Source: Synanceia verrucosa
Lineage: Eukaryota > Chordata > Actinopteri > Perciformes > Synanceiidae
Assembly (NCBI GenBank): GCA_029721515.1
Contig: CM056563.1
Coordinates: 5,895,454 to 5,959,453 of the forward strand
Length of the DNA: 64,000 nucleotides
Direction of reading: 5' to 3'
Part shown: piece by piece, positions 24,098-36,062 of the stretch
Layout: each line of letters starts with the position of its first letter
Position numbering within the stretch: the stretch's first letter is position 1
Notes under the pieces: model-generated
Told to the model about the DNA's origin: nothing
What the model saw: the letters and a program-made list of their open reading frames with translations, nothing else
Databases searched by the model: none
Program-made: the position numbers and the translations under genes

Positions 24098-27000
24098 AGG
24101 AATAAAGTAATGAAGCTGACAATGAGAGTTCAGTCTCTCTTACTGTACTGTCACTGAATCATTTAAAACCACTGCTTTTCCTTGACTGGAGACAGGTCTT
24201 TATATGGACAACAGATCAGGAATATGGTTTTATATAATAATAATTCACATTAAACAGTTTGAGACATGAGACTGGTAATTAAGGCTGCCAGTGACAATTA
24301 CAGTAGGCCTACTTTGTGATCAAACTTAATTTCAAAGATATGCATAGGGAATTATTCACAAAAGAAATGCTAGTAATTTCAAGCAAACCCTGAATTAAAA
24401 AAATATATATAAAATTAAATGAAAAAATAATATTATTCTTATAATTATTATTCAATTAAGAAAAATAGCATCAATTAGAATAGAATCTCTTATTTATCTC
24501 CCACTGTGGGAAATCCACTTGTTACAGCAGCATAACACAAGTTATAATTAAGAAAGCAATAAAGCAACAATAACAAAATAATACAGTCAGTAACTATAAT
24601 TATAAATACTTAGAATTTGTATTGAAAAATTAAGATCTGGTCACACCAGACAGTGGTATATCTTAAAGCCTAGGGAACCCCTGTAGCTGCTGAGCTACCT
24701 GCTAACAAACTAGCCAGGTAAGAACAAGCGATAGGCTATATGCACACACAAACTGATTAATCCAGGTGTGTTTTTGTTGTGACTATTGATGTCAGACACA
24801 CCTGGATTAATTAGTTTGTCCAATAATGACAGACAGGAAATAAAGGAGCTATCTGAAGTTCAGGAAGTAGTGGAGCTGTACATATAGCCTATTGCTGCTC
24901 AGTCAGTCAACAGCAACTCTCTGTGCTTCTTTCTGTTTTCTCTGCACTTCATATACATGGCGTAGTTTTATAGCTTATTAGGTTTAATACATACTACAAT
25001 TAGGGCTGGGTATTGTCCAAAATTTTCTGATACAATGCCAATTTCATTACCTTTGTTTTGATATCGGTTCTAGAATGATACTTTTTTCGATACCTCAATA
25101 AATTATTTTTGTATAATTTAGGCTTTAATCATGGTGATCATCAATATATTAATGTATTATTATTGTTATTCTTCTTATTATTATTATTATCATCATCATC
25201 AACTCAATAAGTTATTTTAGTGTAATTTAGGCTTCAATCATGGTGATCATCAATATATTAATGTATTATTATTGTGATTCTTCTTATTATTATTATCATC
25301 ATTATCAACTCAGTAAGTTATTTTAGTGTAATTTAGGCTTTAATCATGGTGATCATCAATATATGAATGTATTATTATTGTTATTCTTCTTCTTATTATT
25401 ATCATCATTATCAACTCAGTAAGTTATTTTAGTGTAATTTAGGCTTTAATCATGGTGATCATCAATATATTAATGTATTATTATTGTGATTCTTCTTATT
25501 ATTATTATCATCATTATCAACTCAGTAAGTTATTTTAGTGTAATCATGGTGGACATACTAGACAATGGGCTGATGATGACCAACAGACACAGGCTGTAAG
25601 ACGTTACTCTTTAGGACCCTGGAGAGTGAGCCTTTGCCTTATGGTGTGCTCATTGGAAGGCTGCAGTGATGTTAATCCTAATTTTTTGTTGCGATATTTG
25701 TCACCTTATGCCGGAAAATTGAGTCAGACGGATCAGTGTCTCTATGAATCTGAAGGGGACATGTCCCCCGTTAGATCTGTGAGCATGACTCACAGACACT
25801 TTGTTATTGGAATTTGGCACCGAAAAATTATTAATATTTTGATACCCAATAGGACCACAGCTTTTTAGTGGGTGCTATAAAAGTATCGAAGTTCAGTACC
25901 CAGCCCTAATTACAATATATGGCAGTTTCATATATATCCAGCTTTGCTGTTTTGTCTGTTCTGTTCAAATTTGCTCAAAGTAACAAAAAAACATCAAATT
26001 CCTTGCAGGTTAGCATGCGAGGCATGCAGACAGCCTGAGCTTACCTTGAAGGCAATCTTCTGTCCCACCTGTGGAGGGGCAGCTAGCAGAGGCAGAGAGC
26101 TGTAGTCCTGTCTGGGAGCAATGGAGCACTCTGTATTCTACAAACAAGAAGCCAAGCGATCATTACTGCCTTTTCATACACAGCAACACAACGATCATGT
26201 TTCTACGTACTGCCAATAAAGAGATATGGTATATACTGTATATGACATATAAAAAATGATTATGGTGTGTTTTTGCAGGGATCTGTACCAAACAAAGACG
26301 TTTCCTTAAGTCTATAGGATATGATGTGTGGGCTGGACACCTCTGCAGAGCCACCATCCATCCATTATCTACCGCTTATCCTCATAGGGTCACGGGGGGG
26401 CTGGAGCCTATCCCAGCTGTCTTAGGTACACCCTGGACAAGTCGCCACCTCATCGCAGAGCCACCATATTTAATTTAAAATAGTATTTTGATACACATCG
26501 CCTTATTCCTTCTCATCCTGCTGATTGAAAATTGCAGGTGGGTATACTGATTTTTGATTAATAGTTCAGCTCTATACTGAATGACTTATTGCCAAAGAAG
26601 TTATGAGCTTGTGATGCACATCTTCTGTCAACACCAGTGGTGTTTTTTGAGTGACTCATAGAAACAAGCTCTGATAAGTAGACAATACTGAATGAATGTG
26701 TTTCTCCTTGGGCGAGGACAGTCCTAAATATTCTGCATATAAAGTATGCAGTGCATATATGTAATTAGCATGAAATGCAGCTCAGACCTGGAGGACCACT
26801 GACACATTGGTCAGTGAATCGGTGTGACAGGACGGCTCCTTGGCTCCACTGCAGCTGAACTCAGAGCTGCTGCTGTGCCCTCTGTTGGCCCCTCTCCCTC
26901 CACCCCTTCCCCTCCCTCCAGGACCACCACATCTGGGTTGTCCTCGGCCACGTCCTCTCCAAGATGACGGGCTCCCCACATTGTGGCCCGACTGCTGCAT

Positions 27001-29656
27001 TGGCCGCCGGATAACCAGCTTGATCTCATCTTCGCTGTCTGAGTTACAAGGCGCCACAGTTTCATCACGAGGGGGTGCAGCTGAGCTCCCGGCTGGTTTC
27101 GGAGGAGCCTGCTGAGGTTTAGAGTTAGCATTTGTTGTTCCTTTGGGGGGTGTTTTGTCTTTAGGCAGGGTCTTTCTGGTGGTGTCTTCATCAGAGGAGG
27201 AGGAAACACTGTCTGAGGAGGAGGATGAAGGAGGGTGAGGTTTTTTCTGGGTGGGTTTGGTGGCTGGAGGCGCAGCAGGGGTGGTGGGCGGTGCTTTGGC
27301 TGCTGGTTTTGGGGCGGCTGGTTTTATAGGAGCTTCATCCTCCTCGCTACTGCTGCTAGAGTCTGAAGATGAGACAGTGTGTGTTTTTGGTGCTACTGGA
27401 GGCTTCTTGGTGTTTTTAACTGGCTGGTCCACACTAGCTGTGGATTTTTTGGTGGAAGCAGCTGGTTTGGGGGTGAGAGAAGGGCTGTTGTCTTCCACTT
27501 TCTTCTTTTTTTTCTTCTTCTTCTTCTTCTTTACCTGTGACTTCTCTTTGCTCTCATCAGCTGAAGCCTGCTTGGCTTCCCTCTCCTGGCTCTCCTCACT
27601 CCTTTTTTTCCTCTTTTTTTTCTTCCATTCTACACTCACTCCATTTTGCCCCAGCCCATCCTCTTCTGTTGGCCTCTGTCTCTTTCTGCAACTCCTGCTT
27701 GCTGCATCAGGAGCACTGCTGTGGCCGTTCACCTGGGCCAGAACATCCACCTTCACCCTGGCAAATAAAGAGAGGTGTTGAACAACTCTGCAGCATTTGA
27801 GTCATTTTTCATTAAAAAAAAAAACTTGCCCAGAGACAGATGAAAATATAATCCTATCAATGTCAAGTTTATGACCTTCTTGATCTTGGATGTAGAGTTT
27901 TGGGTGAGGAAAATCTTAACTTGAGGTCAACTTGCTAACTTTTCTTAGAGCTATCACGTCACATGAAAACTGAGCAAAGTTCCCAGGAAAAGCTGGTAAC
28001 CCTGAGGTAAGGCTATATTTAATATCAGAATACACCTGTTCTCCCTCAATATGCCAGTGCAGCCCCCAGATATAATATGGTTTTTGGGGGGCTCAGAAGG
28101 TTGTGTGGACTGGTAGCTGGAGAAGTGCCAGCTTCACTGCCGAGGTGCCTTTGAGCAAAGCATTGAACCCCCAGCTGCTCAGGAGTGCATTTCCTAATAA
28201 CGAGTGATCTTAGTGGCTGCAAATGAACTAACGAGTGATCCTGTGTACATTCTTAAATTCTTTACGTGCGTTGCCCAAATAAATCTTAGCGTGAATGCGC
28301 GTGCACTGCTCTTAAGACATTCTTAGCTCTGTGGCCAGCACACAAAACCCCTGGGAGGAGGTATACAATGAGATGCAGTGGTGGCCTTCTGTTCACACAG
28401 CGAAGGCATGTGCTGTGATTTGTGTAACAGCCATGTTGCACAACATTTCATTGTAGTCAAGGGCTGCGCTGTGTGGTCCTGAGGAAGAGGAGGACGAGGA
28501 GGAGGGTGGTGGCGGTGATTTCTTTTGACTTTTGTTTGCACCAATGTACAACTGCCCCTCAGTAAACTGCCATTTTTGCCCAAAGTCTGCAAACACTTCC
28601 TGTCAATGAAGTCTCTGCACAAATCACACCTGTTACATTTTTTATTATGCCCATGCACCTGCCATGTTCTAACATTTTCTTTTGCCTCTCCAATGTCTGG
28701 TTTTTGTCTGCCACTGAAGCACTCCAATCACCTAATGAAGTGCTCACATAAATCACAGCTCAAATGCCCAGCATTTCATTATTATCGCCTATAACCCTTT
28801 TCTGGGTGTAATAATGGATATCATTTTCGTCTGTACTGTAGCTCTCACTACTTTTACTAGCAGCATAAGTTGCACAACTAAACCATGTCAAACAAACATG
28901 CAGGCGTAAGTAGCCTATTTGCACTTCACACCCACTTGATCTATGATTACTCCTGATCACACGTAGCTCTAAGAGTGATCTCGATGTTCTCAAGCAAAGA
29001 AGGTTTTGGGAAATGGTCCATAGATGTTAAGATGATTCCACGTGTGAAGTTAAGAACTACTTAGGCTTAAGAACTAGGCTGTTTTGGGAAATGCACTCCA
29101 GGGTGGCAGTATACCGCAGCCCCCCTCACTCTGACTCCTCTCCATGTGTATATCCTGTGTGAAGTAAGTCTGTGTAAAAAGTCTGTCTTTTGACATTAAC
29201 AACATAAGAATAACACTATATTTAATAAAGTTTCTTCTTTGTAAATAAAACTCGCAGTTTTTGGGAGCCCCAAAAACTGAACTAGACAGGATGCTCCATC
29301 AGGTTCCTGTAGAGCTGAGAGCTGATGCTGTGCCACGTGCACACATGATCACCGCGCGTTAATGAAACAAGTTGACAATAGTTACGACGATGGAGGCGCG
29401 CGCACCTGACGCTGTCGTTGTCCCGCACCACATGCACGCTCTCGTTGTGCGGCAGGTAGCAGTCCTCTATGAAGAGGCTCAGGATGCTCCTGCGGCTGAA
29501 CTCAAACTTCTCTCTGATCAGGCTCTCCACATCCGCCACCACGCGACACGTGTTCAGGTCCACGAGCAGCCAGCACATGCGGCAGTCTACCACAGCTGGC
29601 GGCGGATAGTCGAAGTGGAGGCGCACGCGGATGAATTTTTTACCGTGAGCAGCCAT
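22496..29656 (-). CDS. coil: Coilin (Cajal body scaffold p80)
   Basis: Nuclear protein that organises Cajal bodies and gathers snRNP assembly factors (family knowledge). Seven exons join in frame to 522 aa (human 576): 29406-29656, 26788-27757, 26045-26137, 23986-24033, 23826-23895, 23418-23506, 22496-22543. The N-terminal self-association domain shows RVRLHFDYPPPAVVDCRMCW and VVRDNDSVR (residues 1-84). The large exon 2 holds basic nuclear-localisation clusters (about 129-136), an uninterrupted Lys11 tract (160-170), Ser/acidic CK2-like stretches and an Arg/Gly box (about 351-377, WRGRGRGQPR..) as used for SMN binding. Exons 3-7 encode the C-terminal Tudor-like domain (DYSSLPLLAAPPQVGQKIAF to EPRLII). 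The start at MAAHGKK fits the family; an in-frame Met 14 codons upstream (29698) is less likely. The C-terminus stops soon after LII, shorter than human. Minus strand, divergent from scpep1. Confidence 0.94.
22590..22680 (-). repeat. SINE-like repeat fragment (part A)
   Basis: CCTATCCCAGCTGTCTTAGG and ACCCTGGACAAGTCTCCAG match the reverse strand of the repeat at 36548-36880. The continuation of the same element appears only at about 23174, so the two pieces may be one copy split by later DNA. Confidence 0.7.
23172..23298 (-). repeat. SINE-like repeat fragment (part B)
   Basis: TTAACCTAATCCCCATGCAT, GAGAACCCACACAGAACCC and CAGTGCTAACCACTACATCA are the reverse strand of the tRNA-like half of the family at 36548-36880. 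It follows part A after about 490 bp of unrelated sequence. Confidence 0.75.
24044..24092. repeat. (CA)n microsatellite at the coil exon 4 acceptor
   Basis: About 24 CA units. In coil sense it is a (TG)n run ending about 10 nt before the AG of the exon 4 acceptor (exon boundary at 24033). Confidence 0.97.
25001..25908 (+). mobile_element. hAT-like MITE with internal satellite, copy 1
   Basis: Ends TAGGGCTGGGTATTG and AGTACCCAGCCCTA are inverted repeats. The flanks ACTACAAT (left) and ATTACAAT (right) form an 8-bp target duplication with one mismatch, the mark of the hAT superfamily. Inside are about four units of a 106-109-bp tandem repeat (25113-25545). No transposase frame was seen. A second, inverted copy is at 59139-59943. 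It lies in coil intron 3. Confidence 0.85.
25113..25545. repeat. Tandem repeat, about 107-bp unit, four copies
   Basis: The phrase GGCTTTAATCATGGTGATCA (or a near variant) recurs at 25121, 25230, 25336 and 25442, each followed by ATTATTATT and ATCATCATT stretches and AAGTTATTTTAGTGTAAT. The array is wholly inside the hAT-like MITE. Confidence 0.95.
26350..26468 (-). repeat. SINE-like repeat fragment
   Basis: CCATCCATTATCTACCGCTT, GGAGCCTATCCCAGCTGTCT and CACCCTGGACAAGTCGCCA are reverse-strand text of the family at 36548-36880. It lies in coil intron 2. Confidence 0.75.
28085..28205 (+). repeat. SINE core fragment
   Basis: GTGGACTGGTAGCTGGAGAA, GCCAGCTTCACTGCCGAGGT and TGAGCAAAGCATTGAACCCC match the middle of the SINE at 49560-49862. 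It lies in coil intron 1. Confidence 0.7.
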
Positions 29657-30570
29657 GACAGCTCCCACACCAAAACAACGCTCGACTTCCGCCGGCAAAA
29701 GGAATAGTATTTCCGGTGGTGAATTTCAAGATGAGTGTGATAAAGCCAAGGATTTTTTTCACCGTTTTAGAAGTTTTTAAATAGTCATTTAATAAATAAT
29801 TTAATTCAACAGTAGTTACAAAGTATGATAATGGACTATTTTAAAGCACACGCTCCAAATTCACATTTCCGGTTTGTTTTGCATTGAAATCATGGTAGAG
29901 AAGTAGAAGACATACTTTTATCACTTCATTCATTCTTCATATTCATTCAATTGAGTAAACTACAAATTGTTTTATTTCAGTTTTATAAAACGTACATTTA
30001 TAATAAAGTGCACGTAATTACAAATATCTATCTGAGGTCAACACTTGATGACCTACAAGTCACTTATTTAAATCCATGTATGGTCTTTAGTACTATCGGG
30101 CTTTTATTTTGAAGGACTAAAGCTTAAAAGGAAGTACTGGGTTAGCCTCTAAAGCTAACTCTTTCATAACACTGCTCTCTAGTGGTGCGGAGTGGTTGCT
30201 AGCTTGGTTTTCCATTTTTATTGTTATTATTTTTTATTTATCATTATTAACGTCAGATTCTTCTATTTTTCTGCAACACATTGTGATTGTGCTTCATTAG
30301 AAAAGTTTCTTTCTGGTTGCTAGCTTGAGGAGGGAAACCAGAATGTTGTTTGTTTCTGTTTTACTGGGCTTCTTATGGCAAACAGGGGGCATTCAAATGT
30401 AATATTATGTATGAGTTTTAACTTTATATTGATCATATATGGTTTACCCATTGTTTCTCTTTCTCTTCCTCAAAAAATATTACAAGATCGATCAGCTGAC
30501 CTGTCGTGGTCATGTGACTTGTTGTCGCCATAAAGCTGAACAGAGCAAAAGGTCCGGACTCACTTCAACA
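29657..30570. promoter_or_regulatory. Head-to-head promoter region of coil and scpep1
   Basis: The coil and scpep1 start codons are 914 bp apart on opposite strands. Near the coil side are ETS-like cores (CGACTTCCGCCGG at about 29684, ATTTCCGGTGG at about 29709) and another TTTCCGG at about 29867. No TATA box was evident. The middle is AT-rich. Shared regulation is an inference from spacing. Confidence 0.5.
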
Positions 30571-32979
30571 ATGGGCCGTTTACAAGCAGTCTGTAGTTTG
30601 TTGTTTTCACTGGCTGTTATCGTCAGTAAAGGTATGGTCTGTATATGTCTGTTTATATATGAATGGTCTCAAGGACTAAAGTTAGACACATACCGAGCAA
30701 ACGCCTTCACTCATCAAGCTGCAAAATGAAAGTAACATTGTTCGTTGTAGTATCTTTTTCCTATATTGGTTCAACTCTTTCGGCCTGTAATTGATGCGGT
30801 AACAGTAGACCAGGTTTAACCTGTGCTGTGGATGTACTTGTCTTCTGTGCAGGGCTGTCCAGTCCTCTGGCAGGTAAAGAAGCCTGGAGCTATGTGGAGG
30901 TGAGGGATGGGGCCCACATGTTCTGGTGGCTCTACTATGCTGACAACCAGGCTGCAGACTACCAGGACCTGCCTCTGGTCATGTGGCTGCAGGTAGGACA
31001 CCACCAGCTCCACTCATTCCTGCTGACAGCACCACTGGCTCTGCATGGTTGATCCTGCTTATATGTCAGCAGCCTGTGTTATCTCAGGTTCAGGTTCTGA
31101 TTGTGTTGATTCCTAAACTTCCATGTTTCCACACATCAGAAAGAAGATTTAAGTGATGCTTTGCATTCAAACCCTTTATTCTCTTATGAAAAATGCATTG
31201 TTGCTGCATGGTAATGCAGTGTAAAGAGGACACTCAGGAGTTTTTGCACTTAAGAATCAGTTCACTTCAGTCATGATGAGGACTGAAAGCTCCCAAAATG
31301 TTTGGTTGATAATCCTGATGATCTCTCAGCAGAGCCTGGAGAGAACAATCCAAGTCTGATTTACAAACTGAGGGCATGGAGTTTGACACACAGGGGTATT
31401 TATTTACAACAAAAGATGCTGTTAAGTTGCATTCTGGGAAATGTATTTGTTGGATGCCCAGAAGAGACTCTTTCATACTGTATCTGTGGTTCTGCTGTCT
31501 TGATCCACTAAAGTGCTGGCAGAAGCAGCTTTTTGAGTGTCTGTAAGTTGATTTCCATATTATAGGATATACAGTAGGAAATGGCTGCTCAGTAGCACAA
31601 CATTCAAGACAAATCACTAAGACCTCGCCATGGTTGGTTTGAGATGTTGGAAGGCAGCAGGTTAAAATGATGACGTTGATAGAAAAAGCATCAATGGTGT
31701 AACACCAGTTTCTATTTTCATGTGCGGAGGGGGAACTGACGTATGGTGTGAGGTGTTTATGACTGTAGGAGCCAAAATAAACCATCTTTGTGAAAAGCAT
31801 TAGGCATCATGTCTGCTGTGACTACTATAGCATTTTTGTTCTCCCATACTTTTGAGGTTTTTTTTTTCAGGAAATTTATTTCACAGTGGTTTTCACAGTG
31901 GGGTCTTCATTTATTTTCATTCTAATCCAGCCATAAGTAACCCAATTACACAATATTCATTTTCCATTTTAATGCTCTTATATTACTAAGTGTATCTTAT
32001 ATTATTTTATACTTATTCTATTAGGCTAATGTGTTAATATTACTTCTATGCACTTTATATTTGTTACTCTCTTTTTTTATGTTGTCATTTCTGAGCAACC
32101 ACTGGCAAACATATTTCAGGATGGATTATGTTATCTTCTCTCTCAAGACTATTTTGGTCATGGGCCTGTGGTTTAAGTGGTCCTTGATGTAGAAGAAGTT
32201 TCTGAACCTCTGGCTTAGCACACTGACTATCTCTCAAATAAAAAGATAATAATAAAAGATAATGACTGTATTATTACTTTTGCTGTAAATGTTTGAGAGA
32301 CTGTTTTGTGTGTTCAGGGTGGACCAGGAGGATCAGGAAGTGGCTTTGGGAACTTTGAGGAGATTGGACCTTTGGACAGGAACTTAAAGCCCAGAAAGAC
32401 AAGCTGGGTAAGATGTCTGATTTTAACGTTTTAATTTTTCCTTTTTTGTGTCAGGCACAGTTGTTTCAAAGTAGTGTTTTTGGTTTCTACTAGAACATAT
32501 TTACTTGCTTTAATCGTCAAAAAACACATTTTTGTCCTACTGTTTATAATAAACCTGCATTCATTGTGAAACACTTCATTTTGAACGCCTGTCTCTTTCA
32601 GATATGGCCAGATATGTATGTACATGTGTGAGCACAAGCTCTTTCCATGACCTGTCTCCCTTAAAGTCACCTGCCTTCAGTTCAACCAGCTGTTAACCAG
32701 CAGAGTTAAACACACTGTTGTCCTGTTTTGTGTTGCAGTCCTTCAGGCTGGTGCTCTAATGGATAGTCTGGATTGACATTTGACTGATTCTGCACATGAC
32801 CAATAAACTATCCTAACCCTAACCATTCAAGCATTAACCAGTCCTGTAACACACCTTGCCACAGACTGTTCCTTTCTTGGCTTTGTAGATGTTATTGTGT
32901 TGTAACAAGTTGGCTAAAATGCAGATTAATACACTGGTGTGTGTGTGTGTATGTGTGCGTGCGTGCGTGCGTGCGTGCA

Positions 32980-33046
<67 letters not shown>

Positions 33047-36031
33047 ACGCGCACGCGCTCTTCCAGGTGCAGGCAGCCAGTGTGTTGTTCGTGGATAACC
33101 CTGTAGGGACTGGCTTCAGCTACACTGAGCACCCAGACGGCTACGCTACCGATGTAGCCACAGTGGCCTCAGACATGTTGGTGCTGCTGCAGCACTTCTT
33201 CACACAGAGGACAGAGTTCCAGGTACGTCGGCTGAGTAGGGCAGTGATGGCTTGGCCTCATTTTATCTGGTTTAACATATCTGACGGTACTGGTGCATTT
33301 TATTTCTTTTATCCTTGAACTAAACTGAAAAGGTTTACTACAATCATGTACATACTAGTGTATATACATGAAATCTGAGTGCTGCATTTTGCTCATTATT
33401 AGCCCTTAGGAGCTGCTGTGTAAAGGAGCAAATAAAGTGTTTTCACAACCAGACATGGGCAAACTACGGTCCACGGGCCATATATGGCCAGTTGGGCTTT
33501 TTAATCCGGCCCGCTGACCTTGTCCAAATTATATTATTAAATTCAGTTACATTATATTATATTTAGAGCGGCATGGGTGACAGTAAGTTTAACTGCACAA
33601 ACCTGAAATGTGTAACAACTAAAGAAGATTAAAGCAGGACATGAAGCAGAACTCCATTAAACTAATAACACAGTCATAACTAACAATCAAATATGCTGAA
33701 AGTCCAAGCTTCTCCTGTAATTCAGCAAAAAAAAATAATCCACTGAAGAGCATCGTTAAAGTACTAATTTGTAACGTGACATGATGAAAAGGCAAAGAGA
33801 AAGAGCACAGCTGTGTATCTAAATATTAAGCAGAGGTCTGCTGTTCTTGAACATTTGAGTCTCAATATCCTGTCAAGAAGCTTGTTCTTGTAGGTTGGTT
33901 GTTCAGTTATGTCACAACCAAATTGCCTCCTGCAGTTCTACCTGGAGCTGATCTCAGCCTGTTAACATGTAGCATGTCAGCCTTTGTTTCCTGAAAGAGG
34001 TTAAAGGAATAGGAAAGGTGATCACTGAAATGCTATCTGTTACTCACCCTGTGACACCTTGATTTCTCGAAGTGTCATTTTTCTCTCATGCTGAACAGGG
34101 AACCCGAAACAGATGAACGGAAGTAAATGTGGTGTTTTAACAACTATTTCAAAATGTCAGTTTCAAGTTCAGAATAATCCATCCAGTCATGTGCTCACTA
34201 CTTCCCAAACACATCTTCCCTAAAAGCTTACTATTTTAGACACTTCTCCATAAATGGTGTCATATTGCGCAGGCGTGCTCATTTGAGTGAGTCCTGTTAA
34301 TGTGGAAGTGTTTTAAATAGTGAGGATACTCTGCTTTTCACCAGGGTTTGTTTATTTATTTGTTGGTTAGCAAAATATCTCAAAAAAGTGGCCTAACTGA
34401 TTAATTTTTGGTGGTGATCGGTTCTGATTCAAAGTCATCAAGGTGAAATGAAAGGTCACACCATAGTAATGTATGGGAGATTTGACATATTTCTAAATGC
34501 TCCAGGATGTACAGTTTTCAGCCAATCGTCACCTAATTTGGTTTATAAACTAATATAGGAATCCAGAAGTCACCGATTCAGTTTGGTCAAGATCAATAAA
34601 AGGTTAAGGTCACCAAGGTCAAATATGTGTTTTTAACTTCATAACTTCATGTAGGAAGCATGTAGGAGCAATGCAACTGGTCTCAAAATATCTGGAATTC
34701 TCAAATTGTATTTGCAATGTTTTACTGGTATTTTGGTCTTTTTTAAAATTAAAATTCAAACATGACAAAATATGACATAGAGAAAAATAAATAAATAATA
34801 AAGTACATGATAATATTAATGTGAATGCAATGTTAAATGTGGGTTTTAAGGTGTGTCAAAATCGACACATTTACTCTTAGGTGTTGTGAGCTTGCAGGAT
34901 GCTGCCTTGGTGGAGGTCTGCACTCTCTGAGTGCTTTTCTAGTTGTAATTGATATGCAAATGATCATTCTGGCATGAAGTGTTCCTTCAGTGTCCATGTC
35001 CCTCTATAAATACTCCATCTTCTCAGTTCTGGTCTTTTCAGCGTAAGGAGTGCAGCCTTTGTTATTCCTGTGTTTCACTTTGTGCAGAGCGTGCCCTTCT
35101 ACATCTTCTCTGAGTCATATGGAGGAAAGATGGCAGCTGCTATCTCCTTGAAGCTCACCAAGGTGAGTGCCACTTCTCTTTCCAGCTTCCCCTTCAGGCC
35201 CATGAGTGAGCCCCCTGATGTCATCAAACGACTGTCATGTGATTAATGAGCACACAAAAAAACTGACCCAAATGTGGCTTTATTTTTTTGGGGAACATTA
35301 GGAGTAATAGACTTCAGTACAATGTTTTATTACTTTAGAAATGATCCCAATGTTTTGACTTGTCTTGTCTGTCCAGGCCATTTCACAAGGGACAGTGAAA
35401 TGCAACTTCGCTGGTGTGGCACTTGGGGACTCTTGGATTTCCCCGGTGGGTCAGTATCAGTCAGTCCTTTAACATGACTAAGGAAAAACGACCCCATTGG
35501 TATGGACTCCATTTACATTACATTATCTCCAGAGCATCTGCACAACTTTAATGTGATCTCCCTAGCCTAAACCAGCTGTGAAGTCATCAAAGTGTTCTGA
35601 GTTCGATGTGTTTTTGCAGGAAGAACATGTACATATATTGATCAGAGCTCCAGAAAAGGGGTTATCTTAAAATGACCATTCTTCTACTTCATCCACAGAC
35701 TCTGTCATGACCTGGGGACCGTACCTCTACACTACGGTAAGTTACAAACCATAGGTGTAAAAAAGCTGCTCTGTTGAGTTTCCATCTGACCTGACCTCTT
35801 GCTTCCAGTCACTGCTGGATGATTATGGCCTGGCAGAGGTTACCCGAGCAGCAGAGGAGGTAAAGCGAGCTGTGGAGCAGAAGCAGTTTAAGAAGGCCAC
35901 AGAGCTGTGGTCCGTGGCTGAGACAGTGGTGGAGCAGGTCAGTACAACACAGAGTCACTTTTGAGCCACGACCAGCAGCTCTGTCGCTATGGTCGCTCAG
36001 TCTGACACCGAGAATGACCTTTTTTATTTAT

Positions 36032-36062
<31 letters not shown>

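Noticed and set aside
25113..25545. CRISPR-like array or centromeric satellite
   Set aside because: About 107-bp units without spacers, confined between the termini of a MITE.
27251..27781. 176-codon plus-strand open frame
   Set aside because: It is the antisense shadow of coil exon 2; its low-complexity Phe/Leu runs mirror the Lys/Ser-rich coding strand.
28323..28727. 134-codon minus-strand open frame in coil intron 1
   Set aside because: Cys/His spacing looked briefly like a zinc finger (CNRCDLC), but the pattern does not continue and there is no start context or homologue I recognise.
29656..29698. Upstream in-frame Met for coil (MPAEVERCFGVGAV..)
   Set aside because: The family begins just before the FDYPPPA motif; the next Met at 29656 fits its N-terminus and has a better context.
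31267..31800. 177-codon minus-strand open frame in scpep1 intron 2
   Set aside because: No recognisable domain, no splice partner in frame, and the residue composition looks random.
32889..33318. Cys/Val- and Thr/His-rich open frames
   Set aside because: They are translations of the (TG)n microsatellite; only the scpep1 exon 4 part is coding, in its own frame.
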